A DNA stretch of 64,000 nt from Microbacterium dextranolyticum. Lineage in GTDB: Bacteria > Actinomycetota > Actinomycetes > Actinomycetales > Microbacteriaceae. The notes under the pieces were generated by a model that ran no database searches, was not told the DNA's origin, and saw only the letters and a program-made list of their open reading frames with translations. The translations under genes and the position numbers were made by a program. Below are positions 28,844 through 37,925 of this stretch, one piece after another (the stretch's first letter is position 1; the number at the start of each line of letters is the position of its first letter). The DNA is taken from the NCBI RefSeq assembly GCF_016907295.1, contig NZ_JAFBBR010000001.1, positions 1,984,001-2,048,000 of the forward strand, read 5' to 3'.

Positions 28844-28881
28844 CGGACGCCGAGGCGCACGCTCCCCGAAAGCGGTGTCGC

Positions 28882-30432
28882 TCAGTACCCCGAGAACGCG
28901 TCGGTCGTGATCGACCGCGCTTTCTCGAGCGCGGGAGCGAGATCGGCGATCAGCCGCGGCGGGCCGGACACGTACGCGTGGCGGGCCGAGAGGTCGGGAA
29001 CGACCTGTTCGAGCCCGGCGGCGTCGAGCCGCACCCCCTGAGCCCAGCGCCAGTGCGGCGGCAACGCCGTCGGTTCGGTGCGGGTGAAGACGATGACGGG
29101 GATGCCCGCGGCCTCCAGATCCTCCCGGAAGGCGAGCTCCTCGGCATCCGAGGCGACGTACACGAACACGACGTCGCGGCTCTCACCGGACAGCCGCAGA
29201 TGCCGCAGCTGCGACACGAACGGCGTCACGCCGATTCCCGCCGCGACCATGAGCACGGGCGCCGCGGCGCGCGCGGGCAGGACGAAGTCGCCCCAGACCC
29301 CGGTCACCGGGAGGCTCTGCCCCGGTTCGACGAGGGCGAGCGCCTTCTTGTAGCTCGACGGCGATCCCTCGCGCAGCGCGATGCGCACCTCGGGCAGCTC
29401 CTCGGGCGCCGACACGATCGAGAACTCGCGCCGGGTGCCCCGGGCATCGGGCCGCGCGTGCGGCACTTCGAGTTCGAGGTACTGCCCGGCCGAGAACCGG
29501 AACCGACCGGTCGCACGGAACACGAGCTCGCGCACCGTCGGGGTGAGCACGATCCGCTCGACGAAGCGGAGGCGCACGGCCGTGCGCACCGTGAAGGCGA
29601 ATGCGAGGAGGTTGCCGATCAGGAGGGCCCGGTCCTGGCCGAGGGTGATCTCGCCCAGGTCGATCGGCCACCCGGCGAGCACCCCGACGAGGACGGCGAC
29701 GCAGTACTGCTGCCACCGCCGCGGAGGCAGGGTCAGCGGCTCCGAGAGCATGAACGCGCCCAGGAAGAGGAACGGCGACGAGAAGAGTGCCGTGAGGAGG
29801 ACCTTCCCCGGGTCGACCGCGAGCCCGGCCTGCTGCAGCTGCAGCACGGTCCGCGCGAACGCGACGGCGGCCGCGATGACGACGAATGCCGCGACGACCC
29901 GGACCTTCTCGGTGCGCGCCAGCACGACGAGGCCCAGCACGATCACGGGGGCGGCGAGGACGGACGACCCCACCCACCACGCGGCCGAACCGAGATCGGG
30001 CAACCACACGCCGAGCACCGTCAGGAACGCTGCTCCGAAGGCCGCGGGGTTGAGAATGTGCCGACCCTGCCAGGCGATGACGTACTTGGATGCCGATGCC
30101 GCCACTCCCGCCAGAGCGAGCCCCACGAGCCCGAGGGGCTCGAGGGTGGGTCGCAGGACGAACAGCAGGATCAGCACCGTGATGAGCGAGGACTCCCAGC
30201 GCCATGCCTTCGACAGCACGCGGGATGCCACGGCGTCCGCACCGGCGCAGGCGAGCGCAAGGACGGCCCACGAGACGAGCAGTTCGATCGGCGACGGTGT
30301 GACGAGGCCGAAGAGCGACAGCAGGAACGCGATCGCGGCGAGGGAGGCAAGGGAGACGACGACCAGACGGTACATCGAGACGCGCCCGACGACGGCGAAT
30401 GCACGGTTCCACGCGGCGGTGAGCGAGGCCAT
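28882..30432 (-). CDS. RnfD/NqrB-like membrane domain fused to a ferredoxin-NADP reductase-type flavoprotein
   Basis: This 516-residue protein has about 270 residues of membrane helices with two RnfD/NqrB landmarks, GRHILNPAAFGAAFL and FMLSEPLTLPPRRW (compare the family M-x-T-D-P-x-T-x-P). The C-terminal FNR module has FAD motif RREFSIVSAP, nucleotide motif MVAAGIGVTPFVSQLRHL and terminal FSGY. It probably takes electrons from NAD(P)H in the cytoplasm and passes them across the membrane. It is last in an operon with apbE and an FMN-binding lipoprotein, the likely electron acceptor. The ATG at 30432 overlaps the apbE stop (TGATG). No Fe-S domain is present, unlike NqrF. Confidence 0.85.
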   Translation of the reverse strand: MASLTAAWNRAFAVVGRVSMYRLVVVSLASLAAIAFLLSLFGLVTPSPIELLVSWAVLALACAGADAVASRVLSKAWRWESSLITVLILLFVLRPTLEPLGLVGLALAGVAASASKYVIAWQGRHILNPAAFGAAFLTVLGVWLPDLGSAAWWVGSSVLAAPVIVLGLVVLARTEKVRVVAAFVVIAAAVAFARTVLQLQQAGLAVDPGKVLLTALFSSPFLFLGAFMLSEPLTLPPRRWQQYCVAVLVGVLAGWPIDLGEITLGQDRALLIGNLLAFAFTVRTAVRLRFVERIVLTPTVRELVFRATGRFRFSAGQYLELEVPHARPDARGTRREFSIVSAPEELPEVRIALREGSPSSYKKALALVEPGQSLPVTGVWGDFVLPARAAAPVLMVAAGIGVTPFVSQLRHLRLSGESRDVVFVYVASDAEELAFREDLEAAGIPVIVFTRTEPTALPPHWRWAQGVRLDAAGLEQVVPDLSARHAYVSGPPRLIADLAPALEKARSITTDAFSGY

Positions 30433-31334
30433 CACGCGAACACCTCCGCCGGCGCGCCGGGAGACCATTCGACGCGGCCGTCGGTGAGCATCCGCACCCA
30501 CGCGACCCCGAGGCGGGCAGCCAGACGCGTGCCACCGTCGAAGAAGAGCGCCGAGGCGATGCCGTCGGCGACCATCGCCTCGGGCGCGGCCGCCCACGTC
30601 GCCGCGACGGTGCGCACCGGCTCGCCTGTGCGGGCGTCGAGCACGTGGTGCAGTCCCGAACCGTCCAGGCCCGTCCACGCGCGCCGTCCGGTCGCGGACG
30701 CGCACAGCGCGCCGTCGCCGACCTCCCACACCCCGATCGCGCGACCGGGTCGGAAGGGGTGCTCGAGCGCGACCCGTTCGGGAGCGTCAGAGGGCGCGCT
30801 GCCGACCCGCAGGTCACCGCTCGCGTCGACGACGAACCTCTCCACGGATGCCGCGGACAGTTCGCCCGCCACGAGGTCGACCAGTCGGCCTTTGCCGACC
30901 GCCCCGACATCGAGGAGGGCGGGCTCGCGGAGCGTCAGTTCCTCGCCCGACCACGACAGGATGGCCTGCCAGCCGGCGGGCGCGGGCTGCGCGCCGCGAT
31001 CGGCGAGCGAATAGGCGGCATCGTACCCGCGTCGGGCCAGCACATCGCCGATCAGCGGATTGATCGCGCCCTGGGTGGCATCGTCCAGGTCGACGTACAG
31101 ATCGAGCATCGCCCGCGTATCGGCGGGCGCTGTGCGCGAGCCGCCGTGGCGGGAGAGGTCGGTGACGAGGGAGTCCTCGCGAAACCGCGACCACGCGCGG
31201 TCGAAGCGCTCGATCAGCGTCTCGATGCGACGTGCGACCTCGGCCTTCAGCGGCGTGGCGGTGTCGATGCGCCACCGCGTGCCGATCGCCGAGAACTCCC
31301 ACGTGCTGCGCAGGGCGACAGCCGTGGCATCCAT
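30432..31334 (-). CDS. apbE: FAD:protein FMN transferase (ApbE family)
   Basis: This 300-residue enzyme attaches FMN covalently to Thr/Ser of target proteins. Family segments are GAINPLIGDVLARRGYD, LLDVGAVGKGRLVDLVA, VDASGDLRVG (usually G-G-D, here S-G-D), HHVLDARTGEP and a metal-site region PEAMVADGIASALFFDG. The likely substrate is the FMN lipoprotein encoded just upstream. Both ends overlap neighbours by one base (TGATG), giving tight coupling. It has no signal peptide or lipobox, whereas many ApbE proteins are exported, so it may act in the cytoplasm. Confidence 0.88.
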   Translation of the reverse strand: MDATAVALRSTWEFSAIGTRWRIDTATPLKAEVARRIETLIERFDRAWSRFREDSLVTDLSRHGGSRTAPADTRAMLDLYVDLDDATQGAINPLIGDVLARRGYDAAYSLADRGAQPAPAGWQAILSWSGEELTLREPALLDVGAVGKGRLVDLVAGELSAASVERFVVDASGDLRVGSAPSDAPERVALEHPFRPGRAIGVWEVGDGALCASATGRRAWTGLDGSGLHHVLDARTGEPVRTVAATWAAAPEAMVADGIASALFFDGGTRLAARLGVAWVRMLTDGRVEWSPGAPAEVFA

Positions 31335-31843
31335 CACGCGGCCGCTTCGGCCTTGATCTTCTCGACGGCCTGGTTGAAGCCTTCGCTGGTCAGCGACGAT
31401 CCGGCGACGCGCGAGACCGAGATCGCGTCGATGTCTTTGCCGACCACGACGTCCGTGATGCCGCCGATGAACTCGCCCTGGTACCGGCGCGACTCGGCCT
31501 TCTGCGGGTCGCCGGTGACCTCGACGGCGGTGATCACGTCTCCGGCGAGGGTGACCTTCACGTTCACCTTCTCGACGGACTCGGGCGTCTGGTACGAACC
31601 GTCGGCGCTGTAGGTGCCGTCCTTGTAGGTCGTGCCGGCGGCCGCGCCGCCGGTCGCAGCGGCGGTCGGCTTCGCGGGGGCGGCCGACGTGGAGGGGGCA
31701 GCGGCATCGGTTGCGGGCGACTCGGCGGTCGCGGCGCCGGAGCAGCCTGCGAGGGCGACGATGCCGAGCACGGATGCCGCGGCGAAGCCCGTGCGGACGG
31801 GGGCCGCGATGCGCGGACGAGCAACGGCGGTGGTGCGGATCAT
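31334..31843 (-). CDS. FMN-binding domain lipoprotein (RnfG/NqrC/PplA-like)
   Basis: The 169-residue precursor has a signal peptide ending in the lipobox LAGC, a Ala/Pro/Thr-rich linker of about 40 residues, and one FMN_bind domain. The domain runs from YKDGTYSADGSYQTPE to the flavinylation-like segment VAGSSLTSEGF near residue 150, where Ser stands at the usual Thr attachment position (S-G-A-T). It would sit on the outer face of the membrane carrying covalent FMN. The ATG at 31843 has AGGAGG seven bases upstream. It is the first gene of the flavin operon; a -10 candidate TAGCGT is at 31894-31899. Confidence 0.85.
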   Translation of the reverse strand: MIRTTAVARPRIAAPVRTGFAAASVLGIVALAGCSGAATAESPATDAAAPSTSAAPAKPTAAATGGAAAGTTYKDGTYSADGSYQTPESVEKVNVKVTLAGDVITAVEVTGDPQKAESRRYQGEFIGGITDVVVGKDIDAISVSRVAGSSLTSEGFNQAVEKIKAEAAA

Positions 31844-31893
31844 GATGGTCCTCCTTCTGTCGTGCCGTCCGCAGGGTGCGGTGGCGTCCGTCC

Positions 31894-31947
31894 ACGCTAA
31901 CCCGGCGCTCGTCCTCGACGCCCGAGAATACCTATGCATTGGCATAG
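31894..31947 (-). promoter_or_regulatory. Promoter and 6-4-6 inverted repeat of the flavin operon
   Basis: CTATGC (31932-31937) and GCATAG (31942-31947) are perfect inverted copies around ATTG, in an A/T-rich island upstream of TAGCGT (31894-31899). It could be an operator for the flavin operon. The P-type ATPase gene ends at 31976, so a terminator role for that gene is the alternative. Confidence 0.4.
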
Positions 31948-31975
31948 AACCGTGCCCCTCGGACCCGGCGACGAT

Positions 31976-34675
31976 TCAGCGCCGCGCGCGGGAGCGCACC
32001 GCTTTCAGCATCTCGACGGCGAGGAAGATGGCGACCGAGAATCCGATCGGCAGCGCCCAGCCGACGAGGGTCAGCGGCTCGGAGCCGAACAGCGCGTGCA
32101 TGAACGGCGCGTACGTGTAGACCAGCTGCAGCGCGACGAGCGCACCCGCCGACCACCAGGTCACCGGATTGCCGCGCAGGATGTCGAGGGTGAGACTCGT
32201 CCTGCCCAGGAACCGGCAGTTCAGCAGGTAGGCCAGCTGCCCGAACGCGAGCATCGCGACCGCCTCGGTGCGCGCGACGTCGATATCGGTACCGAGCGAC
32301 AGCGAGATGCCGAAGACGCCGAGCGTCGCCCCACCGATCAGCACGGAGACGACGCCGACGAACCCGAGCTCACGGCCGGCGATGAGCGATCCACCGGGCC
32401 CTCGCGGCGGACGCGCCATGATGCCACGCTCGGCGGGTTCGTAGGCGAGCGCGAGCGACAGCGTGACCGCCGTGACCATGTTCACCCACAGCACCTGCAC
32501 GGGGCTCAGGGGCAGCGTGAACCCGAACAGCACAGCGGCGAGGATCACGAGCGACTGCGCACCGTTGGTCGGGAGCAGGAACACGACCGACTTGCGGAGG
32601 TTGTCGTAGATGCGCCGCCCCTCCGCGATCGCGCTGCGGATCGTGGCGAAGTTGTCGTCGGCGAGGACGATCTCGGCGGCCTCCTTGGTGGCCTCGGTGC
32701 CCTTGATCCCCATCGCGATGCCGACGTCGGCACGCGTCAGCGCGGGCGCGTCGTTCACGCCGTCGCCGGTCATCGCGACCACTTCGCGGTGCGATTGCAG
32801 CGCGCGGACTATGCGGATCTTGTGCTCCGGACTCGTCCGCGCGTACACGTCGACGCTCTGCACGACCTTCGCGAGCTCGTCCTGGCTCATGCGCTCGAGC
32901 TCGGCGCCCGTGAGGACCGGCGCGTCGTCGCCTGTCACGAGCCCCATCTCGCGGCTGATCGCGACAGCGGTGCCGGCGTGGTCGCCCGTGATCATCTTCA
33001 CGCGTATGCCCGCGGCATGGCAGTCGGCGATCGCATCGATCGCCTCGGGGCGCGGCGGGTCGAGGATGCCCCACAAACCCAGAAACTCCAGGTCGACGAG
33101 ATCGTCGGCGGATAGATCGTCCGCGCGCGTGGGCTTGCGTGCGCCGGCGAGCACGCGCAGGCCCTCGGCGCTGAGCGCGTCGACGGCCGCCTCCCAGAAC
33201 GGGATGTCGAGCGGTTCCGAGCCGTGCGCGCCGCGCTGTGTGAGCGAACGCTCGAGGATGCGATCGGGAGCGCCCTTCACGAGGATCGCGCGCGAACCCG
33301 AGCCGGCTTCGTCCAGGGTCGCCATGAACTTGTGCGCCGAGTCGAACGGCACGACGGCCAGGCGCCGCGTTCCGCCGCCCTCGACGCCGCCCTTCATGGC
33401 GACGACCTTGAGCGCGCCTTCGGTCGGCTCGCCGATGAGGCTCCACCCGACGGTGCGAGCGCCCTCCGGCTGCGCACCGGCGAAGACCCGTTCGAGGTGC
33501 GCGTCGTTGCAGAGGTCCGCGACGGCGAGCAGTGCGGAGAGGTCTCCCCCGCCACCGGGCGCGATCGCCCCGTCGGGGTCGTAGCCGAGCCCCGACACCT
33601 CATACCGGCGCACCGGTGTGATCATCGTCCGGACGGTCATCTCGTTGCGGGTGAGCGTTCCCGTCTTGTCGGAGCAGACCGTGGTGACCGAGCCGAGCGC
33701 TTCGACGGCGGGGAGCTTGCGCGTGATCGCGTTGCGACGCGCCATCTGCTGCACACCGAGGGCGAGCGTGATCGTGACGAGCGCCGGCAGTCCCTCGGGG
33801 ATCGCCGCCACGGCGAAGCCGATCGTCGCCGAGATGAGCTCGGGAAAAGGCATCTGGTGCAGATAGCGGCCGATCAGCATCATGACGGCCGCCATCCCGA
33901 GGATGACCAGCGTGAGCACCTTGCCGAACGCGTCGAGCTGCTTCGTCAGCGGTGTCGCGAGGCTCCCCGCGTCGCCGACGAGCTGTTGGATGCGTCCGAT
34001 CTCCGTCGCCGACCCCGTGGCGGTGACGATGGCCACCCCCTGGCCCGCCGAGACGATCGTGCCGGAGTACGCCATCGACGATCTGTCGCCGATCCCTGCA
34101 TCCGACGCCACGGCATCCGTCTGCTTGGACGACGGCACCGACTCCCCCGTGAGCGCCGCCTCGTCGATGCGCAGCTGTGCCACCTGGATCAGCCGGGCAT
34201 CCGCCGGCACCTTGTCTCCCGGAGCGAGGCGCACCACGTCGCCCGGCACGAGATCGCGCGCGGCCACCGTCGTCCACGAGCCGTCGCGGCGCGCCGTCGC
34301 ATCGGCCGACAGCATGCCGCGGATGCCGGCCAGTGCCTTCTCGGCGCGCCCTTCCTGCACGTAGCCGATGACCGCGTTGATGACGGCGACGGTCATGATG
34401 ACCCAGAAATCCAGCCAGTCGCCCATCACGGCCTTGATCGCGGCGGCACCCAGCAGGATGTAGATCAGCGTGTCGTTGAAGTGGCCGAGGAAGCGCCGCC
34501 ATGCGGGGGTCCGGGCAGGCTCGGGCAACTCGTTCGCACCGACCTGGTCACGGCGCGCGCGGGCATCGCTCGATGACAGACCGCCTTGCGTCGTGCGCAG
34601 CGCACGTTCGACGGCAGCTGCGTCCTGGGCGTACGGTCGATCGATCACGAGGCCTGGGGCGGAGAGGGCGGACAT
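31976..34675 (-). CDS. P2-type cation-transporting ATPase (Ca2+ or Na+ type)
   Basis: This 899-residue membrane ATPase has the N-terminal cation ATPase domain, TGES actuator loop, ion-site helix with AAIPEGLPALVT, phosphorylation site CSDKTGTLT, KGAPD nucleotide-binding loop, TGDGVNDAPAL hinge and ten hydrophobic segments. The P-E-G-L-P motif and overall size place it with SERCA/PMR1-like P2 pumps, not heavy-metal P1B pumps (no CxxC or CPC). Ca2+, Mn2+ or Na+ export is most likely. The ATG at 34675 is fixed by TAGGAT six bases upstream. It lies 56 bp downstream of prs on the same strand. Confidence 0.93.
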   Translation of the reverse strand: MSALSAPGLVIDRPYAQDAAAVERALRTTQGGLSSSDARARRDQVGANELPEPARTPAWRRFLGHFNDTLIYILLGAAAIKAVMGDWLDFWVIMTVAVINAVIGYVQEGRAEKALAGIRGMLSADATARRDGSWTTVAARDLVPGDVVRLAPGDKVPADARLIQVAQLRIDEAALTGESVPSSKQTDAVASDAGIGDRSSMAYSGTIVSAGQGVAIVTATGSATEIGRIQQLVGDAGSLATPLTKQLDAFGKVLTLVILGMAAVMMLIGRYLHQMPFPELISATIGFAVAAIPEGLPALVTITLALGVQQMARRNAITRKLPAVEALGSVTTVCSDKTGTLTRNEMTVRTMITPVRRYEVSGLGYDPDGAIAPGGGGDLSALLAVADLCNDAHLERVFAGAQPEGARTVGWSLIGEPTEGALKVVAMKGGVEGGGTRRLAVVPFDSAHKFMATLDEAGSGSRAILVKGAPDRILERSLTQRGAHGSEPLDIPFWEAAVDALSAEGLRVLAGARKPTRADDLSADDLVDLEFLGLWGILDPPRPEAIDAIADCHAAGIRVKMITGDHAGTAVAISREMGLVTGDDAPVLTGAELERMSQDELAKVVQSVDVYARTSPEHKIRIVRALQSHREVVAMTGDGVNDAPALTRADVGIAMGIKGTEATKEAAEIVLADDNFATIRSAIAEGRRIYDNLRKSVVFLLPTNGAQSLVILAAVLFGFTLPLSPVQVLWVNMVTAVTLSLALAYEPAERGIMARPPRGPGGSLIAGRELGFVGVVSVLIGGATLGVFGISLSLGTDIDVARTEAVAMLAFGQLAYLLNCRFLGRTSLTLDILRGNPVTWWSAGALVALQLVYTYAPFMHALFGSEPLTLVGWALPIGFSVAIFLAVEMLKAVRSRARR

Positions 34676-34681
34676 GGCGCG

Positions 34682-34687
34682 ATCCTA
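34682..34687 (-). promoter_or_regulatory. -10 box of leaderless ATPase promoter
   Basis: On the minus strand TAGGAT, CGCGCC, then ATG. The ATPase therefore seems to be transcribed independently of prs. Confidence 0.6.
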
Positions 34688-34731
34688 CGCCGCGCCGACG
34701 CCCGTCCCCCGTCGCCGCGGCCGGAGCTTTC

Positions 34732-35766
34732 TCAGGCCGCGCCGTCGAACATGCTCGTGACGGAGCCGTCTTCGAAGACCTCTTTGATCGCTCGTGCCAG
34801 CAGAGGCGCGATGGGCAGGATCGTCAGCGCGTCGAACCGCTTCTCGGGCGGCAGCGGGATCGTGTCGGTCACGACGACCTCGTCGATCGAGGCATCCTGC
34901 AGACGCTCGGTGGCGGGCGCGCTGAAGATCGCGTGGGTCGCGGCGACGATGACGCGCTCGGCGCCGTTCGCCTTGAGGGCCTGAGCGGCCTTGACGATCG
35001 TGCCGCCCGTGTCGATCATGTCGTCCACCAGCAGGCAGACTCGGCCCGACACGTGACCGACGATCTCGTTGACCGTGACCTGGTTGGCGACGTTCGGGTC
35101 GCGACGCTTGTGGATGATCGCGAGCGGCGCGCCCAGTGAGTCCGACCACTGGTCGGCCACACGCACACGGCCGGTGTCGGGAGAGACCACCGTCAGCTTG
35201 GCGCGATCTTCAGCGGACAGGCTGTTCTCGAAGTACTCCAGCAGCACCGGCTTGGCGAACAGGTGGTCGACGGGGCCGTCGAAGAAGCCCTGGATCTGCG
35301 CCGCGTGCAGATCCACGCTCATGACGCGGTCGGCCCCCGCCGTCTTCAGAAGGTCGGCCACGAGACGCGCCGAGATCGGCTCGCGCCCACGGCCCTTCTT
35401 GTCCTGACGCGAGTACGGGTAGTACGGCGCGACCACCGTGATGCGCTTGGCGGATGCCCGCTTGGCGGCATCCAGCATGATGAGCGTCTCCATGAGCCAC
35501 TCGTTGACCGGCGGCCCGAAGGACTGGATGATGAACGCATCGCAGCCGCGGATCGAGACCTCGAAACGCGTCAGGATCTCGCCGGATGCGAACGTGCGGT
35601 GCTCGGTCGGGACCAATTCGGTGCCGAGGGCGCCCGCCACCTGCTCCGACAGGGCGGGGTGCGAGCTGCCGCTCGCGACGACCAGACGCTTCTTGGTCTT
35701 GGCGACCAGCCCGGGAGCGATCCCGCGCTCGACGTCCAGATCAACCGTGTGCTTCTTGCGCGCCAT
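34732..35766 (-). CDS. prs: Ribose-phosphate pyrophosphokinase
   Basis: This 344-residue cytoplasmic enzyme makes PRPP from ribose 5-phosphate and ATP for nucleotide, His and Trp synthesis. Hallmarks are the catalytic flexible loop around KKGRGREPISARLVA, the metal/substrate site DLHAAQIQGFF, and the PRPP-binding loop LVDDMIDTGGTIV. Length is about 20 residues above the common size because of an N-terminal basic extension. The start overlaps the end of glmU by 26 bp with GGAAG six bases upstream, so glmU-prs is one transcription unit, as in other actinobacteria. Confidence 0.96.
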   Translation of the reverse strand: MARKKHTVDLDVERGIAPGLVAKTKKRLVVASGSSHPALSEQVAGALGTELVPTEHRTFASGEILTRFEVSIRGCDAFIIQSFGPPVNEWLMETLIMLDAAKRASAKRITVVAPYYPYSRQDKKGRGREPISARLVADLLKTAGADRVMSVDLHAAQIQGFFDGPVDHLFAKPVLLEYFENSLSAEDRAKLTVVSPDTGRVRVADQWSDSLGAPLAIIHKRRDPNVANQVTVNEIVGHVSGRVCLLVDDMIDTGGTIVKAAQALKANGAERVIVAATHAIFSAPATERLQDASIDEVVVTDTIPLPPEKRFDALTILPIAPLLARAIKEVFEDGSVTSMFDGAA

Positions 35767-37213
35767 CGTCCGCTTCCTGTGCGGACCGGGCCTGCGCCGC
35801 GGCGTGCGCGGCGGCGGTTCCCGGTCGGTGTTGTTCGACCCATCCCTCGAGGTTGCGCTGGGGGGCCACGCTCATGGCCAGCGCACCGGCGGGGACGTCC
35901 TTGCGGATCACCGCGCCGGCGCCGGTCTTGGCGCCGTCTCCGATCCTAACGGGCGCGACGAACACGTTGTGCGACCCGGAGTGCACCTCGTCACCGATCT
36001 CGGTGCGGTGCTTCGTGATGTCGTCGTAGTTGGCCGTGATCGCGCCCGCGCCGAGGTTCACGCCACGACCGATCGTCGTGTCGCCGATGTAGGAGAGATG
36101 CGGGACCTTGCTCCCCTCCCCGATCGTGGAGTTCTTCGTCTCGACGAACGTGCCGATCTTGCCCTTCGCCGCGAGGATCGTGCCGGGTCGCAGATAGGCG
36201 AACGGGCCGACCGTGGCGCCGGCGCCGACGACGGCCAGCGTCGCATCGGAGCGCCGCACGGTCGCTCCTTCGCCGATCTCGCAGTCCTCGAGGGTGGTGT
36301 CGGGCCCGATCGTCGCGCCCGCGGCGACGGTCGTCGCGCGCAGCACGTGGGTGTTCGGCAGCACGGTGACATCGGGGGCGAGTGTGGCCGTCACATCGAT
36401 CCACGTGGTCGCCGGATCCTGGATCGTCGCGCCCTCCAGCTGCCAGCGGCGCACCGTGCGCGCGTTCAGCAGCCGGCCCGCCTCGGCCAGCTGGGCGCGG
36501 TCGTTGACACCGAGGGTGAGCGTGACATCCGAGACGACGGATGCCGTGACCGCGAGCCCGTCGGCGCGCGCCAGCCCGACGACATCCGTCAGATACTTCT
36601 CGTGCTGCGCGTTGTCGGTGCCGACGCGGGCGAGCTGCGTCCGCAGCGAGGCCGCGCGGAAGACATAGACGCCGGCGTTGATCTCGGTGACGGCCGCCTC
36701 CGCCGCAGTGGCATCCTTCTGCTCGACGATCCGCTCGACCGCGCCGTCGGTGGCGCGGATGATCCGGCCGTACCCGGTCGCATCGGGAAGGATCGCCGAC
36801 AGCAGCGTCACGGCGGCGCGAGAGGCGCGATGGTCGCGCACGAGCGCGGCGAGGGTGTCGGCGTCGAGGAGCGGGACGTCGCCGGAGAGGACGAGCACGT
36901 CGCCCGCGAAGTCGGGCACGGCAGCGAGCGCGACCTCGACGGCGCGGCCCGTCCCGGGGATCTCGTCCTGATCGACGACGGTGACCTCGGCGGCGATGCC
37001 GGTCACGGCCTCGGCGACCTGGTCGCGCTCGTGACGCACGACGACGAGCACATGGGCCGGGCCGAGGTCGCGCGCCGTGTCGAGCACGTGGCCGACGAGC
37101 GGGCGCCCGCCGATCCGATGCAGCACCTTCGGCAACGCGGAGCGCATGCGCGTCCCCTGCCCTGCGGCGAGGATGATGACGGCGAGGGACTCGTCGAGCG
37201 TGTTGTACGTCAT
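35741..37213 (-). CDS. glmU: Bifunctional UDP-N-acetylglucosamine pyrophosphorylase/glucosamine-1-phosphate acetyltransferase
   Basis: This 490-residue enzyme makes UDP-GlcNAc for peptidoglycan. The N-terminal uridylyltransferase begins VIILAAGQGTRMRS and contains VLVLSGDVPLLD. The C-terminal half is a hexapeptide beta-helix with RPGTILAAKGKIGTFVETKN and the catalytic-region LSYIGDTTIG, ending in an Ala-rich tail. The only reasonable start is the ATG at 37213, which lies one nucleotide after the discriminator base of tRNA-Gln. There is no leader and no Shine-Dalgarno; the longer open frame upstream is the tRNA itself. Transcription must pass through the tRNA or begin inside it. Confidence 0.96.
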   Translation of the reverse strand: MTYNTLDESLAVIILAAGQGTRMRSALPKVLHRIGGRPLVGHVLDTARDLGPAHVLVVVRHERDQVAEAVTGIAAEVTVVDQDEIPGTGRAVEVALAAVPDFAGDVLVLSGDVPLLDADTLAALVRDHRASRAAVTLLSAILPDATGYGRIIRATDGAVERIVEQKDATAAEAAVTEINAGVYVFRAASLRTQLARVGTDNAQHEKYLTDVVGLARADGLAVTASVVSDVTLTLGVNDRAQLAEAGRLLNARTVRRWQLEGATIQDPATTWIDVTATLAPDVTVLPNTHVLRATTVAAGATIGPDTTLEDCEIGEGATVRRSDATLAVVGAGATVGPFAYLRPGTILAAKGKIGTFVETKNSTIGEGSKVPHLSYIGDTTIGRGVNLGAGAITANYDDITKHRTEIGDEVHSGSHNVFVAPVRIGDGAKTGAGAVIRKDVPAGALAMSVAPQRNLEGWVEQHRPGTAAAHAAAQARSAQEADDGAQEAHG

Positions 37214-37214
37214 G

Positions 37215-37286
37215 CTCCGCCGCCAGGATTCGAACCTAGTCCTCACAGCTCCAAAGGCTGTCGTGCTGCCGTTACACCACGGCGGA
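37215..37286 (-). tRNA. tRNA-Gln (anticodon UUG)
   Basis: The 72-nt gene folds as a cloverleaf. Acceptor TCCGCCG pairs with CGGCGGA. The anticodon stem ACAGC/GCTGT carries loop CTTTGGA with anticodon TTG. The T stem CTAGG/CCTGG carries loop TTCGAAT. The discriminator is G at 37215. CCA is not encoded: the bases after the discriminator are CATG, in which ATG is the glmU start codon. A hairpin 13 bp upstream separates it from the cstR operon. Confidence 0.95.
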
Positions 37287-37298
37287 CCACCGGCCCGC

Positions 37299-37344
37299 GA
37301 GTCGGCGGAGCGGCAGGTACCAGTCTGCCAGGCTCCGCCGACTC
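37299..37344 (-). terminator. Terminator hairpin downstream of the cstR operon
   Basis: GAGTCGGCGGAGC (37299-37311) and GCTCCGCCGACTC (37332-37344) pair perfectly over 13 bp. The loop contains a further GGCAG/CTGCC stem with an 8-nt loop. It lies 59 bp after the repressor stop and just before the tRNA gene. Confidence 0.65.
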
Positions 37345-37403
37345 CGCGAGACGCCGGGCGCACGCGGGCGCGCATCGCCGCCCCGCGGCGCCCGCGGAGG
37401 TGC

Positions 37404-37925
<522 letters not shown>

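Noticed and set aside
31976-34675. P-type ATPase as a copper or zinc exporter linked to the ArsR gene
   Set aside because: It has PEGLP in the ion-site helix and lacks CPC and CxxC motifs, so it is a P2 pump, and it lies 5.6 kb away with its own promoter.
37214-37375. Longer glmU frame starting upstream of the ATG at 37213
   Set aside because: The extra codons are the tRNA-Gln gene and its flank.
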